Source of the DNA: an uncultured Ruminococcus sp.
GTDB lineage: Bacteria; Bacillota; Clostridia; Monoglobales; Monoglobaceae
Direction: 5' to 3'
Assembly: GCA_902766745.1 (NCBI GenBank)
Contig: CACXES010000049.1
Coordinates: forward strand, 1 to 62,222
DNA: 62,222 bases
This document shows, in pieces, positions 7,536-16,118 of the stretch. Numbering within the stretch: the stretch's first letter is position 1; each line of letters opens with the position of its first letter. The notes beneath the pieces were generated by a model. That model was not told the DNA's origin and searched no databases. It saw only the letters and a program-made list of their open reading frames with translations. A program made the position numbers and the translations under genes.

Positions 7536-9626
7536 ATGAATTTTATTTCATCGTGGATAACCACAGCTGACTTTGAGAATATAAAACCTATAGACATATT
7601 TCATAAGCAATTTGAACCTAAAGAAATAGAGAAATCAGCTTTTTCGAATTATCATTCACATTTTGTTAAAGAGTTTTATGCTGACGGTGAAGGAAAATAC
7701 GAGATAAGGATTTCAGCAGATGATTACTATAAGTTATACATAAATGATAAATTTGTTTGTCAGGGACCTGCGCCGGCTTACACCAGCTCATATAATTATA
7801 ATCAGATTGATATTTCAAACTTTATAAACAAGGGTGAAAATATAATTGCGGTTCACGTGTATTATCAGGGTTTGATCAACCGTGTATGGAACAGCGGCGA
7901 CAACCGTATGGGACTTATTGCAGATATATTGCATAACGGTGAGTTTTTATTTGGAACTGACGAAAGTTGGTTGTATGGTAGAGCAGAAGAGTACGGTGGA
8001 GATGTTATAGCATACAGTACTCAATTCAGTGAGAATATAGATTTTCGCAAAAAGAAGGCTGATTGGAAGAATATAACTTCAGCAAAGAATGGCTACAAGA
8101 ATTCAAAGTTTGTGAGATTTCAAGATTGGAGGTTCAAGGATAATCCGGTTCCGAATGTCGAGGTATATACGGTTAAGCCCGTAAGGGTAATAAAAACAGG
8201 AGAAGCTGTATACATAATGGATTTTGGGCATGAAATTACGGGACAGATATACTTTAAGGTAAAAGGAAAAAGAGGTCAGAAACTATGTGTCAAATACGGA
8301 GAGGAACTCGAAGAGGATGGCAGCGTACGTTTTCAAATGCGTTGCAATTGCAATTACTGTGATGTATGTACCTTGTCGGGAGAAACAGATGAATTTGATT
8401 TTTTTGATTACAAGGTTTTTAGATACCTGCAAGTGGAATGTGATGAGAATATATTTAAACCCGATGAGTTCTATGCTATAGTCAGACATCACAAATTTGA
8501 GGAAAGGTGCGTGTTGAAATCAGATATACCTTATCTTGAGGAAATATGGAATATCTGCAAAAACACTATAAAATACTCAACACAAGAGGGATATCTGGAT
8601 TGTCCCAGCAGAGAAAAGGGACAGTATCTGGGTGACTTCACAGTTTCGGGGCTTGCACATCTGTACCTGACCGGTGATACTGAAATGTATAAAAAAGCAT
8701 TGTTCGACTTTGCGGAAAGTGCGAAGGTATGCAAAGGAATTATGGCGGTTGCGCCCGGAAGCTTTATGCAGGAGATAGCAGACTTTTCGCTGCAGTATCC
8801 CCTGCAGGCGATGAATTATTACAAGCTCACGGGAGATATAGAAACCTTAAAAGGGCTTTATCCGACGGTTGAAGGAATCATAAAACATTTTGAGCAGTTT
8901 GAAAGAGCGGATGGATTGATAGAGAATGTCAGCGATAAATGGAATCTTGTGGATTGGCCGGAAAATCTAAGAGACGGATATTGTGTAGAGACGGGAAGCG
9001 GCGGATACCCTGTTCCGCTCCACAATGTATTAAACGCATTTTATATAGGCGCTGTGCAAATTCAGGAAGAAATTCAAAATATTTTAGAATTGACCACGGA
9101 TAATAAATCCGATAAACTAAAAGCAGCATTTCTAAATGTCTTTTACGATTCTGAGAAAAAAGTTTTCTATGATGATGAGAGACATACACACAGTTCGCTT
9201 CATTCAAATGCACTTCCGTTATATTTTGATATTGCACCAGAGAACGCGTATAACAACATTAAGGCGCTGATTATGGAAAAGGGGTTATCCTGCGGAGTAC
9301 AATTCTCGTATTTCGTGTTAAAAGGACTTGGAAGAATCGGGGCGTATGACGAGGAATTTGAACTGCTTACAAATGAGAGTGAACATTCGTGGGTTAATAT
9401 GATAAGAGAGGGTGCAACAACCTGCTTTGAGGCATGGGGCAAAGAACAGAAATGGAATACAAGTTTGTGTCATCCTTGGGCAAGCGCACCGATAATTATC
9501 TTGATTGAGGACATAATGAAGCTTGAACCCAAAGATATCTTGGAGGGAGATGAGTATATAAAAGAGATATACAAAGATGGAAGAAAATATAGTATTAAGC
9601 TGACAAGCCGGCCTTTTTCGGTGTGA
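7536..9626 (+). CDS. GH78 alpha-L-rhamnosidase-like enzyme
   Basis: The protein has 696 residues from the ATG at 7536. AGAGGGG lies upstream, whereas the upstream in-frame ATG at 7485 lies in the promoter gap. The N-terminal beta domain (ISADDYYKLYINDKFVCQGP) is typical of bacterial rhamnosidases. A middle beta sandwich precedes the (alpha/alpha)6 barrel, which carries EGYLDCPSREKGQYLGD, the family signature around a catalytic acid. No signal peptide is seen, so it would remove terminal rhamnose from imported oligosaccharides in the cytoplasm. The divergent AraC gene is the likely regulator. The exact substrate (pectin side chains, glycosides) cannot be read from sequence. Confidence 0.88.
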   Translation: MNFISSWITTADFENIKPIDIFHKQFEPKEIEKSAFSNYHSHFVKEFYADGEGKYEIRISADDYYKLYINDKFVCQGPAPAYTSSYNYNQIDISNFINKGENIIAVHVYYQGLINRVWNSGDNRMGLIADILHNGEFLFGTDESWLYGRAEEYGGDVIAYSTQFSENIDFRKKKADWKNITSAKNGYKNSKFVRFQDWRFKDNPVPNVEVYTVKPVRVIKTGEAVYIMDFGHEITGQIYFKVKGKRGQKLCVKYGEELEEDGSVRFQMRCNCNYCDVCTLSGETDEFDFFDYKVFRYLQVECDENIFKPDEFYAIVRHHKFEERCVLKSDIPYLEEIWNICKNTIKYSTQEGYLDCPSREKGQYLGDFTVSGLAHLYLTGDTEMYKKALFDFAESAKVCKGIMAVAPGSFMQEIADFSLQYPLQAMNYYKLTGDIETLKGLYPTVEGIIKHFEQFERADGLIENVSDKWNLVDWPENLRDGYCVETGSGGYPVPLHNVLNAFYIGAVQIQEEIQNILELTTDNKSDKLKAAFLNVFYDSEKKVFYDDERHTHSSLHSNALPLYFDIAPENAYNNIKALIMEKGLSCGVQFSYFVLKGLGRIGAYDEEFELLTNESEHSWVNMIREGATTCFEAWGKEQKWNTSLCHPWASAPIIILIEDIMKLEPKDILEGDEYIKEIYKDGRKYSIKLTSRPFSV

Positions 9627-9673
9627 TAAAAATTAGAAATATATTTATATAACTTGATAGGAGGTTGTATTAA

Positions 9674-10205
9674 ATGAATATAATAAGTTTATTTTCAGGT
9701 GCCGGAGGTCTTGATTTAGGATTTGAACGAGCAGGTTTCAATATTGTTATGGCAAATGAATTCGACAAGACAATATGGGCAACATATGAAAAAAACCATA
9801 CCGCACCACTCATAAAAGGTGATATACGCAACATGAAGGAATCTGATTTCCCGAACGAAGTAGATGGTATTATTGGAGGTCCACCTTGCCAAAGTTGGAG
9901 TGAAGCTGGAGCTTTAAGAGGGATTAATGATGACCGAGGCAAATTATTTTATGACTATATCAGAATATTAAAGAGCAAACACCCTAAGTTTTTTCTCGCA
10001 GAAAATGTTTCAGCAATGCTTGCGAATCGACATTCTGATGCTGTTAAAAACATAGTTAAGTGTTTTGAGAAGTGCTGCTACAATGTTTCTATCACGTTAG
10101 TAAATGCTGCAGATTATGGTGTGCCACAGGATAGAAAGCGTGTTATATAGGTGTGCGTAAAGACTTGAATAAGACTTTTGTATTCCCCAAGGCTACTTTG
10201 ACATT
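9674..10205 (+). pseudogene. DNA cytosine-5 methyltransferase, truncated
   Basis: An open frame at 9674-10150 encodes the N-terminal half of a C5-cytosine methyltransferase. It carries motif I ([13 protein letters not shown]), motif IV with the catalytic Cys (GGPPCQSW), motif VI (FFLAENV) and motif VIII (QDRKRV). The frame then stops. Coding sense continues briefly one frame over ([15 protein letters not shown]) to about 10205, and then resemblance ends. The target recognition domain and motifs IX-X are missing, and no restriction enzyme gene is nearby. A good ribosome site (AGGAGG) is kept. It is a decayed restriction-modification remnant. Confidence 0.88.
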
Positions 10206-10335
10206 TTCTTTCCCTCTTTCTGATTTCTTTTATTATATCAGATTTTTGGATGTTTTTCGACTCTACTTAAAGTATACCATTCCAGTATACCATTCCAAAA
10301 TATGAAAACAAATATGAAAACTAAAAATATTATGC

Positions 10336-10364
10336 TTGACATTCCGGACTTAATATGATATACT
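10336..10364 (+). promoter_or_regulatory. Promoter of tRNA-Leu
   Basis: TTGACA at 10336-10341 and TATACT at 10359-10364 are separated by 17 bp. Transcription would start about 7 bases before the tRNA. Confidence 0.8.
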
Positions 10365-10377
10365 TAATCATGCTTTT

Positions 10378-10461
10378 GCGGCTGTGGCGGAATTGGCAGA
10401 CGCGCCAGACTTAGGATCTGGTGTCTTTGACGTGGGGGTTCAAGTCCCTTCAGCCGCACCA
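10378..10461 (+). tRNA. tRNA-Leu (anticodon UAG)
   Basis: An 84-base class II tRNA. The acceptor arm GCGGCTG (10378-10384) pairs with CAGCCGC (10451-10457), followed by A and an encoded CCA. The anticodon stem CCAGA/TCTGG holds the loop CTTAGGA, giving anticodon UAG at 10412-10414, which reads CUA. A long variable arm and a GGTTCAAGTCC T-arm are present. Confidence 0.97.
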
Positions 10462-10808
10462 TGGGCTGTAGCAAAACGTTTTTTTAAATCGGGTTGTCCG
10501 CAGTCCTTCTTTTGTGCCTAAATATTAAATTTTAATAAAAATATCTCCGTCTTTATATCGTAATTTTTAAACCGATATAATAAATGTAAGTCTGAATTAC
10601 TGCATCAAACATAAAGCAATGTGCATTATTTGTCGGATATCGTTTACGTTTACAGCTTATTATAATTATTTTCTTTAAAACAACACAACCGTAAGGAGAA
10701 GCAGTATCTTCATTGCCGATATTCTAAAATACATTTTTGGTATACCGTTCCAAGTATGCCATAACAAAAACAGATAGTCTGTAAAAAAATATGTAAAATA
10801 CAGGAGTA
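10462..10808. other. Intergenic region between tRNA-Leu and AraC gene
   Basis: AT-rich DNA without a credible gene. The stretch TTTTTTT at 10479-10485 may end the tRNA transcript. GGTATACCGTTCC near 10739-10751 resembles the tandem motif AGTATACCATTCC at 10270-10297 on the other side of the tRNA. Confidence 0.5.
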
Positions 10809-11654
10809 TCACAAATACTTGGACGGCGGTATGCCCATTATCTTTTTAAATGACTTTGAGTAGTGATAAATATCGCAAAAGCCGCATTGCTCCGCTATTT
10901 CGGAAACTGTCAGCTTATTTTCCGTCAAAAGCTCTATGGAGTGGTAGACCCGGGTTCGCATTATGTATTGGTGGAGCGGCAGACCTGTTGAAATTTTTAC
11001 AAGCTTGCTTATGTAGTTCGGATGCAGCTTTAGTGCCTCGCCGATGGCTTTGTTGGAAAGAGGTCTTTCTATATTTTCGTTTATATAGCCTATAACAATA
11101 CTTGCAATATCATTGCTGCCTTTGTACTTTTGACCGTGCTGTGCACGGGCACATTCCAATAAAAGCTCCGCCAAAATGTTTGAGGTTATATCCTCAAAAT
11201 AAAGCAGCTTCTGAGAATATTCACGCTCAATGCGTGTCAGTCTTGAGGAGAATTCCTTCATTCCGCTTACATATGTGACTTCATTAAAAACCGGAATGTT
11301 AACATCCCCTGCCTTCTCCAGAATTAGCCTTGAATTGAATGTTTCAGCCTCAACGGGCGGTATGGGTTTTTGCTGCTTTGAATTTGACTGTGTATAGTCA
11401 AAATTCAAAGCAATGTACACCGCCTTGTCCTTCGGCGGCAAGAGTTGATATTTATTTCCCGATGGGATAATCAATACGTCACCCTTGACAAGGGTGTATA
11501 CTTCCTTATCTGTTTGAACAACGGCAGAGCCGTCATACATATAAAACAATCTGTGGTCATAGGGGATGGTACACTTAAAGCCGACATCACTTCCGATGGG
11601 AATGTAATGGGCGTATCTTATAAAGGGATGAATTTTAGATATATTCATATTCAA
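10809..11654 (-). CDS. AraC-family transcriptional regulator
   Basis: This 281-residue protein has a cupin-like sensing domain (residues about 15-110, with GDVLIIPSGNKYQLLPP) and an AraC DNA-binding domain at about 185-281 (LSNKAIGEALKLHPNYISKLV and VSEIAEQCGFCDIYHYSKSF, abbreviated here). It stands alone: the neighbours are a tRNA and an RpiR gene, so its target is not obvious. It may act on a sugar locus elsewhere or on one in this window. No signal peptide or receiver domain is present. Confidence 0.88.
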   Translation of the reverse strand: MNMNISKIHPFIRYAHYIPIGSDVGFKCTIPYDHRLFYMYDGSAVVQTDKEVYTLVKGDVLIIPSGNKYQLLPPKDKAVYIALNFDYTQSNSKQQKPIPPVEAETFNSRLILEKAGDVNIPVFNEVTYVSGMKEFSSRLTRIEREYSQKLLYFEDITSNILAELLLECARAQHGQKYKGSNDIASIVIGYINENIERPLSNKAIGEALKLHPNYISKLVKISTGLPLHQYIMRTRVYHSIELLTENKLTVSEIAEQCGFCDIYHYSKSFKKIMGIPPSKYL

Positions 11655-12028
11655 TCACTCCGAAGATATATTTTGTACAAATATTGATTTAAATTATACA
11701 TTGATTATAGCATGAAATTCATATATAATCAATATAATTTGCAGATTGTAAAATGTATTGATAGTGAAACGCAAGGTATCCGGAGCAGAGGAGTATTTAA
11801 GAATGCGATACGTTTACAAAACAGATGTCAAAGGCGACTGTGTCGGCAGTGGCGGCTGTGCCGTGTACGATTTTATTGAAATGCGTCTTACGGTGTGTAA
11901 AATATTTTTTACAAAACTGTGGATATTTTTGTTATCAAATGTTGACAATATTTATTAAGTATTGTAAAATAATATAAATATAGATTATACTTAAGTTTAC
12001 GGATTAACATATGAAACGGAGAGACTGT
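11655..12028. promoter_or_regulatory. Intergenic region with RpiR promoter
   Basis: TTGACA at 11942-11947 and TAAAAT at 11965-11970, separated by 17 bp, form a strong promoter for the RpiR gene. The short open frame at 11758-11958 has no ribosome site or recognisable content and is not called. The upstream part should also hold the minus-strand promoter of the AraC gene. Confidence 0.7.
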
Positions 12029-12865
12029 ATGAACAGAACACTTTTGCAAATAAAAATATTATATGATTCGATGGGTAAGTCGGAAAAACGTATAGCCGAT
12101 TGGCTTTTTGAACACTCTGACGAAATAATTCCGCTTTCCATAACCGAACTTGCCGAAATTTCCGGCAGCAGTGAAGCCACCATAGTAAGATTTGCCAAGC
12201 GCATAGGCTTCTCCGGCTATCAGGAGATGAAGATATCCTTTGCGCAGGAAAGCGGAAAAAAGATAATTAATAAGGATATCAGTCGAAACGACAACTGTAT
12301 GGATATTCTTGATAAGATTTCGAATGAGATATACTGCTCGCTTGAAATGACCAAGCACGCCATAGACAAAAACAGTCTGGAGGCTGCTGCTGAGGCGATT
12401 ATGAATTGCAGAAATATATACATATTCGGCTTGGGAAACTCGGCCGCCACGGCGACCGATGCTGCGCATAAGTTTTTGCGAGCCGGGTGTCATGCAACTG
12501 CCTACTGCGATAATCATATGCAGGCAATAGCCGCGTCGCACCTCGGAGAAGACGATGTAGCTGTCGGAATATCTCACTCGGGCTCATCCCGCGATATTGT
12601 GGATGCGCTTAAAATTTCAAGGGATAACGGTGCGGCTACCATATGCATTACGAATTACGGAAAGTCACCGATTATAAAGCAAAGCGATATTGTGCTTTGT
12701 ACACGTTCTCAGGAAACCGAATATTCCATTCTCGGTCTAAATTCCAGGATTGCCGCTCTGGCAATTATTGATTCGATTTATACATATATAATCTGCAAAA
12801 ACGGAGACAAGGCGATCGAAGAGGTCAGACGTGCGGAAAAGGCTCTGCAAAATAAAAAGTACTGA
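12029..12865 (+). CDS. RpiR-family transcriptional regulator
   Basis: The start is placed at the ATG at 12029 (MNRTLLQIKILYDS), preceded by ACGGAGAG; the ATG at 12011 lies on that site. The 278-residue protein has an N-terminal HTH domain (residues about 5-75, with ITELAEISGSSEATIVRFAK). A C-terminal SIS sugar-phosphate-binding domain follows (about 120-265, with IYIFGLGNSAATATDAAHK and VGISHSGSSRDIVDALK). RpiR proteins sense phosphosugars or aminosugar phosphates. No sugar gene is adjacent, so the target is unknown. Confidence 0.92.
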   Translation: MNRTLLQIKILYDSMGKSEKRIADWLFEHSDEIIPLSITELAEISGSSEATIVRFAKRIGFSGYQEMKISFAQESGKKIINKDISRNDNCMDILDKISNEIYCSLEMTKHAIDKNSLEAAAEAIMNCRNIYIFGLGNSAATATDAAHKFLRAGCHATAYCDNHMQAIAASHLGEDDVAVGISHSGSSRDIVDALKISRDNGAATICITNYGKSPIIKQSDIVLCTRSQETEYSILGLNSRIAALAIIDSIYTYIICKNGDKAIEEVRRAEKALQNKKY

Positions 12866-13013
12866 AAATTGTCACATCTTGAAAAATCAGCGTTTATCCG
12901 AGATTTATTCACTGTAAATCGTAAATTTTGTTATACTTTTACGTCAATTTACTATTGCAATTTTTTTGCTTTAATGGTATTATATAATAAATTAATTTTT
13001 CAGGAGGATAAAA

Positions 13014-13466
13014 ATGTTAAAAAAATTCAGAAAAACTTTAGGCTCCGTTTTTGCATTAGGTGTTTTATCATCTGTTTCTGTGTGGGCGGAGGGTGAAGCT
13101 GCAGCGGCAGGCGGAACGGCGAATACTGCGAGCGGAATGATTGGCATGATTGCACCGCTTGTTATTATGGTTGCGATTTTCTATTTCCTGCTCATTCGTC
13201 CGCAGCGCAAAAAGGATAAGGCTCTCCGAGAGATGATTTCAAATCTCAAGGTAGGTGACAAGGTTGCATCAATCGGCGGTATTAACGGTAAAATTGTCAG
13301 AATAAGGGATGATGTTTTCGTTCTTGAGTCGGGTGTCGGCACAATGAAATCCTATATCTCTCTCGACAGAAGTGCTATCAGTCGTTTGGTTAAGAAAGGC
13401 AGTGACTCATCTGCCGAAAGCGAGGTTGCGTCTATTCCCGATGACGAACCTACTGACAACGAATAA
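13014..13466 (+). CDS. yajC: Preprotein translocase accessory subunit YajC
   Basis: A 150-residue protein with the YajC pattern. It has an N-terminal signal-like segment and an Ala/Gly-rich stretch, then one membrane helix (about 42-62) followed by FLLIRPQRKKDKA. A small domain (LKVGDKVASIGGINGKIV) and an acidic tail (DDEPTDNE) end it. YajC associates with SecDF and SecYEG at the membrane. The start has AGGAGG 7 bases upstream. The usual neighbours (tgt, queA, secD) are not seen, so it seems to be monocistronic, ending at the terminator at 13481-13533. The N-terminal extension is longer than in many homologues. Confidence 0.93.
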   Translation: MLKKFRKTLGSVFALGVLSSVSVWAEGEAAAAGGTANTASGMIGMIAPLVIMVAIFYFLLIRPQRKKDKALREMISNLKVGDKVASIGGINGKIVRIRDDVFVLESGVGTMKSYISLDRSAISRLVKKGSDSSAESEVASIPDDEPTDNE

Positions 13467-13480
13467 TTAAGATACTACGC

Positions 13481-13533
13481 AAAAGACTTTCGACGGCAGA
13501 ACATCAGCAGTCTGTCACCGAAAGTCTTTTTTT
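13481..13533 (+). terminator. Rho-independent terminator of yajC
   Basis: AAAGACTTTCG (13482-13492) pairs with CGAAAGTCTTT (13519-13529), followed by T residues. The loop contains a weaker nested pair. Confidence 0.9.
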
Positions 13534-13560
13534 GTGTAATTTCGGAAAATTATAAATAAA

Positions 13561-13609
13561 AATGACTCAATTCGCACATCAATCAAAATGATCTGATAAT
13601 TGAGTCATT
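13561..13609 (-). terminator. Terminator between yajC and trpB2
   Basis: AATGACTCAATT (13561-13572) pairs with AATTGAGTCATT (13598-13609), with T-runs on both sides. It can end the minus-strand trpB2 transcript and also back up the yajC terminator. Confidence 0.85.
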
Positions 13610-13632
13610 TTATTTATATCTGTTCTTTTTTA

Positions 13633-15006
13633 TTAATCAACCTTAGGAAGCTTATCCGTATACGACTTTATTTCTTCATCTGTCGGAATATAGTCGCTCA
13701 TCACTCCGTCATGGAACTTTTCGTATGCAACCATGTCGAAATATCCTGTGCCTGTCAGACCGAACACAATTGTCTTTTCCTCTCCGGTTTCCTTGCACTT
13801 CAATGCCTCGTCTATGGCAACCCTTATAGCGTGGCTGCTCTCCGGTGCGGGAAGGATGCCTTCAACTCTCGCAAATTGCTCTGCTGCGGCAAAGACATCT
13901 GTCTGCTTAACTGATGTAGCCTCCATAAGGCCGTCATGGTAAAGCTGAGACAAAGTTGAACTCATTCCGTGATATCTCAGACCGCCTGCGTGATTGGGCG
14001 CAGGCATAAAGTCACAGCCCAAGGTGTACATCTTCGCAAGGGGGCAGACCTTTCCTGTATCGCAGAAGTCATAAGCATAGGTTCCGCGCGTAAAGCTCGG
14101 GCACGAAGCAGGCTCTACTGCGATAATTCTATAGTCAGCCTCTCCTCTGAGTTTTTCACCCATAAACGGCGAAATCAAACCACCGAGGTTAGAGCCGCCG
14201 CCGGCACAGCCGATGATAATATCGGGCTTGATTCCGTACTTATCGAGAGCGGCCTTTGTCTCAAGTCCGATAACCGATTGATGCAGAAGAACCTGATTTA
14301 AAACACTTCCCAATACATAACGATACCCTTCGGTGCTTGTTGCCGCTTCAACGGCCTCCGAGATTGCACATCCGAGACTTCCTGATGTTCCGGGGTGTTC
14401 CGCAAGAATTTTTCTGCCTACTTCGGTTTCCGATGAAGGTGAAGGAGTGACGGAGGCACCGTAGGTTCTCATAACCTCTCTGCGGAAAGGCTTTTGCTCA
14501 TAAGAACATTTAACCATAAAGACCTTACAGTCAAGATCAAAGTAAGAACAAGCCATTGATAATGCCGTACCCCACTGCCCGGCTCCGGTTTCTGTCGTTA
14601 CGCCCTTGAGGCCCTGCTTCTTTGCGTAATATGCCTGAGCAATTGCTGAATTGAGCTTATGGCTTCCGCTTGTATTGTTACCCTCGAATTTATAATAAAT
14701 CTTTGCGGGAGTGTCAAGCTTCTTTTCAAGGCAATACGCTCTGACCAGCGGTGACGGACGATACATTTTATAAAAATCCCTTATTTGTTCGGGAATTTCA
14801 AAATATGCGGTTGTATCATCAAGCTCCTGATTTACAAGCTCCTCGCAGAATACATGAGATAGCTCATCTGCCTTCATAGGCTGCAGCGTCCCGGGATTGA
14901 GCAGAGGTGCGGGCTTGTTTTTCATGTCCGCACGGACATTATACCATGCCGTCGGCATCTCCTTCTCTTCAAGATAGATTTTGTAAGGAATTTTCTTTTC
15001 AGACAT
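13633..15006 (-). CDS. trpB: Tryptophan synthase beta chain, TrpB2 type
   Basis: The start is the ATG at 15006, with AAAGGAG 8 bases upstream; the longer frame to 15123 has no such site. The 457-residue PLP enzyme condenses indole with serine to give tryptophan. K117 in SGSHKLNSA binds PLP, CAGGGSN holds its phosphate, and the FVFGLTGTG-like end segment (IVFGLTGTGYFDM) is present. The length and the PEQIR-type N-terminal extension mark the TrpB2 group, which often works without TrpA and salvages indole. No other trp gene is near. The T-box on the same strand at 15432-15685 has a UGG specifier, so charged tRNA-Trp should control it. Confidence 0.93.
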   Translation of the reverse strand: MSEKKIPYKIYLEEKEMPTAWYNVRADMKNKPAPLLNPGTLQPMKADELSHVFCEELVNQELDDTTAYFEIPEQIRDFYKMYRPSPLVRAYCLEKKLDTPAKIYYKFEGNNTSGSHKLNSAIAQAYYAKKQGLKGVTTETGAGQWGTALSMACSYFDLDCKVFMVKCSYEQKPFRREVMRTYGASVTPSPSSETEVGRKILAEHPGTSGSLGCAISEAVEAATSTEGYRYVLGSVLNQVLLHQSVIGLETKAALDKYGIKPDIIIGCAGGGSNLGGLISPFMGEKLRGEADYRIIAVEPASCPSFTRGTYAYDFCDTGKVCPLAKMYTLGCDFMPAPNHAGGLRYHGMSSTLSQLYHDGLMEATSVKQTDVFAAAEQFARVEGILPAPESSHAIRVAIDEALKCKETGEEKTIVFGLTGTGYFDMVAYEKFHDGVMSDYIPTDEEIKSYTDKLPKVD

Positions 15007-15141
15007 ATTTATGTCTCCTTTCATATGATTTTTTATTAGCCGTTTGTAAAAAGTGAAAAACTGCGTAAAATAGGGATATATTAAAATATCATTTTGTATG
15101 TTTTCTCCGCTTGACTCACACATTAGCAGTAAACGTATTAT

Positions 15142-15225
15142 AAATCCGAAATAATTTTAATGAATAATTGCCCTGCGCCCATACAGTTGCCAAGCCCAAC
15201 TGCAATGAAAAATTATTTCGGATTT
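15142..15225. repeat. Nested hairpin repeat between T-box and trpB2
   Basis: Perfect 17-bp outer arms at 15142-15158 and 15209-15225 enclose a second stem (CAGTTG at 15184-15189, CAACTG at 15197-15202). The 84-base cruciform resembles a small non-autonomous repeat element. It lies in the leader of trpB2, about 140 bp upstream of the start, and has no T-tract of its own. Confidence 0.6.
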
Positions 15226-15431
15226 TGCGGAAAGTTATCCATAGTTTTGAGTTTTAGTATTTTACAATCGCCTATATGATTATATAATTATTATATTTTA
15301 CAGTGTTATTTAGCAGTATGCTGCATATCCGTGAGCGTCAAAAGAAGTGCCGCACTGCTTCGGTGGTATCGTATATTTAGCGACAGCGTTGGTATGACTT
15401 GATGAATGGTTTCGCATAAATTCGCATAAAA

Positions 15432-15685
15432 ATGAAAAACCCTTGATTTACATAATGTAAATCAAGGGCGAAATTCTGATTTCGCGGTGCCACCTTGTTT
15501 CGGATTACAAATCCCTCAGTGAGATACAAGCATATCTCCGACCCTTAACGCAGGTCATTCGTCAGCGCATTTAACGCCGCCCTCAACAGTCCATATTACT
15601 CAGGCGTCCGATGCGGAACTCTCACCGCAATCCGCTCGCTCATATCGTCCGTGATCTGACTTTTTTCTGTCTCATCGGTTTATGC
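15432..15685 (-). promoter_or_regulatory. T-box riboswitch, tryptophan specifier
   Basis: On the minus strand the T-box sequence AAGGTGGCACCGCG (15483-15496) is followed by a terminator with perfect 14-bp arms (15440-15453 and 15455-15468) and TTTTT. Upstream, a GCGGTGAGAG distal loop and a specifier-loop candidate AATATGGAC put UGG at 15591-15593, followed by the usual purine. Uncharged tRNA-Trp would favour read-through into trpB2. The stem I assignment was made by eye; the T-box and terminator are clear. The gap of about 425 bases from the terminator to trpB2 is long. Confidence 0.9.
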
Positions 15686-15689
15686 TATG

Positions 15690-15718
15690 ATTATAACACT
15701 ACATATCTTTTTTGTCAA
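15690..15718 (-). promoter_or_regulatory. Promoter of the T-box/trpB2 transcript
   Basis: On the minus strand TTGACA (15713-15718) and TATAAT (15690-15695) are consensus boxes separated by exactly 17 bp. Confidence 0.9.
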
Positions 15719-15790
15719 CAGTTTTTTACCCGTGTTTTAGTATTTTATTTTATTGTATTGCGAAATTTTTTGAAAAATTTAAAAAAGGTA

Positions 15791-15819
15791 TTGACAAGAT
15801 GCAAATACTGTGATAATAT
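15791..15819 (+). promoter_or_regulatory. Promoter of the leader peptide/ABC operon
   Basis: TTGACA at 15791-15796 and TAATAT at 15814-15819 are separated by 17 bp, upstream of the leader peptide. Confidence 0.7.
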
Positions 15820-15866
15820 AAAGCATATTAAACATATAGGTATTATAGACAAAGGGGCGAAACAAA

Positions 15867-15992
15867 ATGAATACAGCTTTACTTGTAAATGGTATGATGT
15901 GTATATGTATGATGTGTATTTCGGGTAATTGCATCATGCGTATTTTGTATGCATTAAAACGAAAAGCTTATTTTACAGAGGCTTCGTCTTAA
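15867..15992 (+). CDS. Cys/Met-rich leader peptide, putative attenuator
   Basis: A 41-codon reading frame follows a promoter and AAAGGGGCG. Its product starts MNTALLVNGMM and carries six Met and four Cys in 41 residues. Eight of these ten lie between codons 10 and 24 (ATG ATG TGT ATA TGT ATG ATG TGT, later TGC and ATG). It ends 28 bases before a terminator hairpin (16021-16047), and the sulfur-linked ABC operon begins 127 bases after its stop. This is the layout of an attenuation leader in which ribosome stalling on scarce Cys or Met codons prevents termination. It is too short to be a likely enzyme. The function is inferred from composition and position. Confidence 0.65.
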   Translation: MNTALLVNGMMCICMMCISGNCIMRILYALKRKAYFTEASS

Positions 15993-16020
15993 TAACTGCA
16001 AGTACAATGTGCAATTACTC

Positions 16021-16047
16021 GGAAGCTGTTTTGAGGCTTCCTTTTTT
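16021..16047 (+). terminator. Attenuator hairpin before the ABC operon
   Basis: GGAAGC (16021-16026) pairs with GCTTCC (16036-16041), followed by TTTTTT. The sequence GAGGCTTC of the right side is also present at 15978-15985, inside the end of the leader frame. That copy could pair with GAAGC of the left arm and block the terminator. Confidence 0.8.
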
Positions 16048-16118
16048 GTTGCCGAATTTAAAATACGGATGTTGAACACTCGATAATTCATGAGCAGAAG
16101 GAAACGGAGGAAGTGCAA

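Noticed and set aside
10378-10461. An attachment site at the 3' end of tRNA-Leu
   Set aside because: No second copy of the tRNA end and no integrase gene are visible in the window.
11758-11958. A 66-codon frame between the AraC and RpiR genes
   Set aside because: No ribosome site or recognised domain, and it runs into the RpiR promoter.
15611-15928. A 105-codon plus-strand frame over the T-box, promoters and leader
   Set aside because: It overlaps clear regulatory RNA and promoters on both strands, has no ribosome site, and its sequence is not protein-like.
15993-16118. A thiamine (TPP) riboswitch before the NMT1-type importer
   Set aside because: No CTGAGA-type core or matching arms are present; only the attenuator hairpin is seen.
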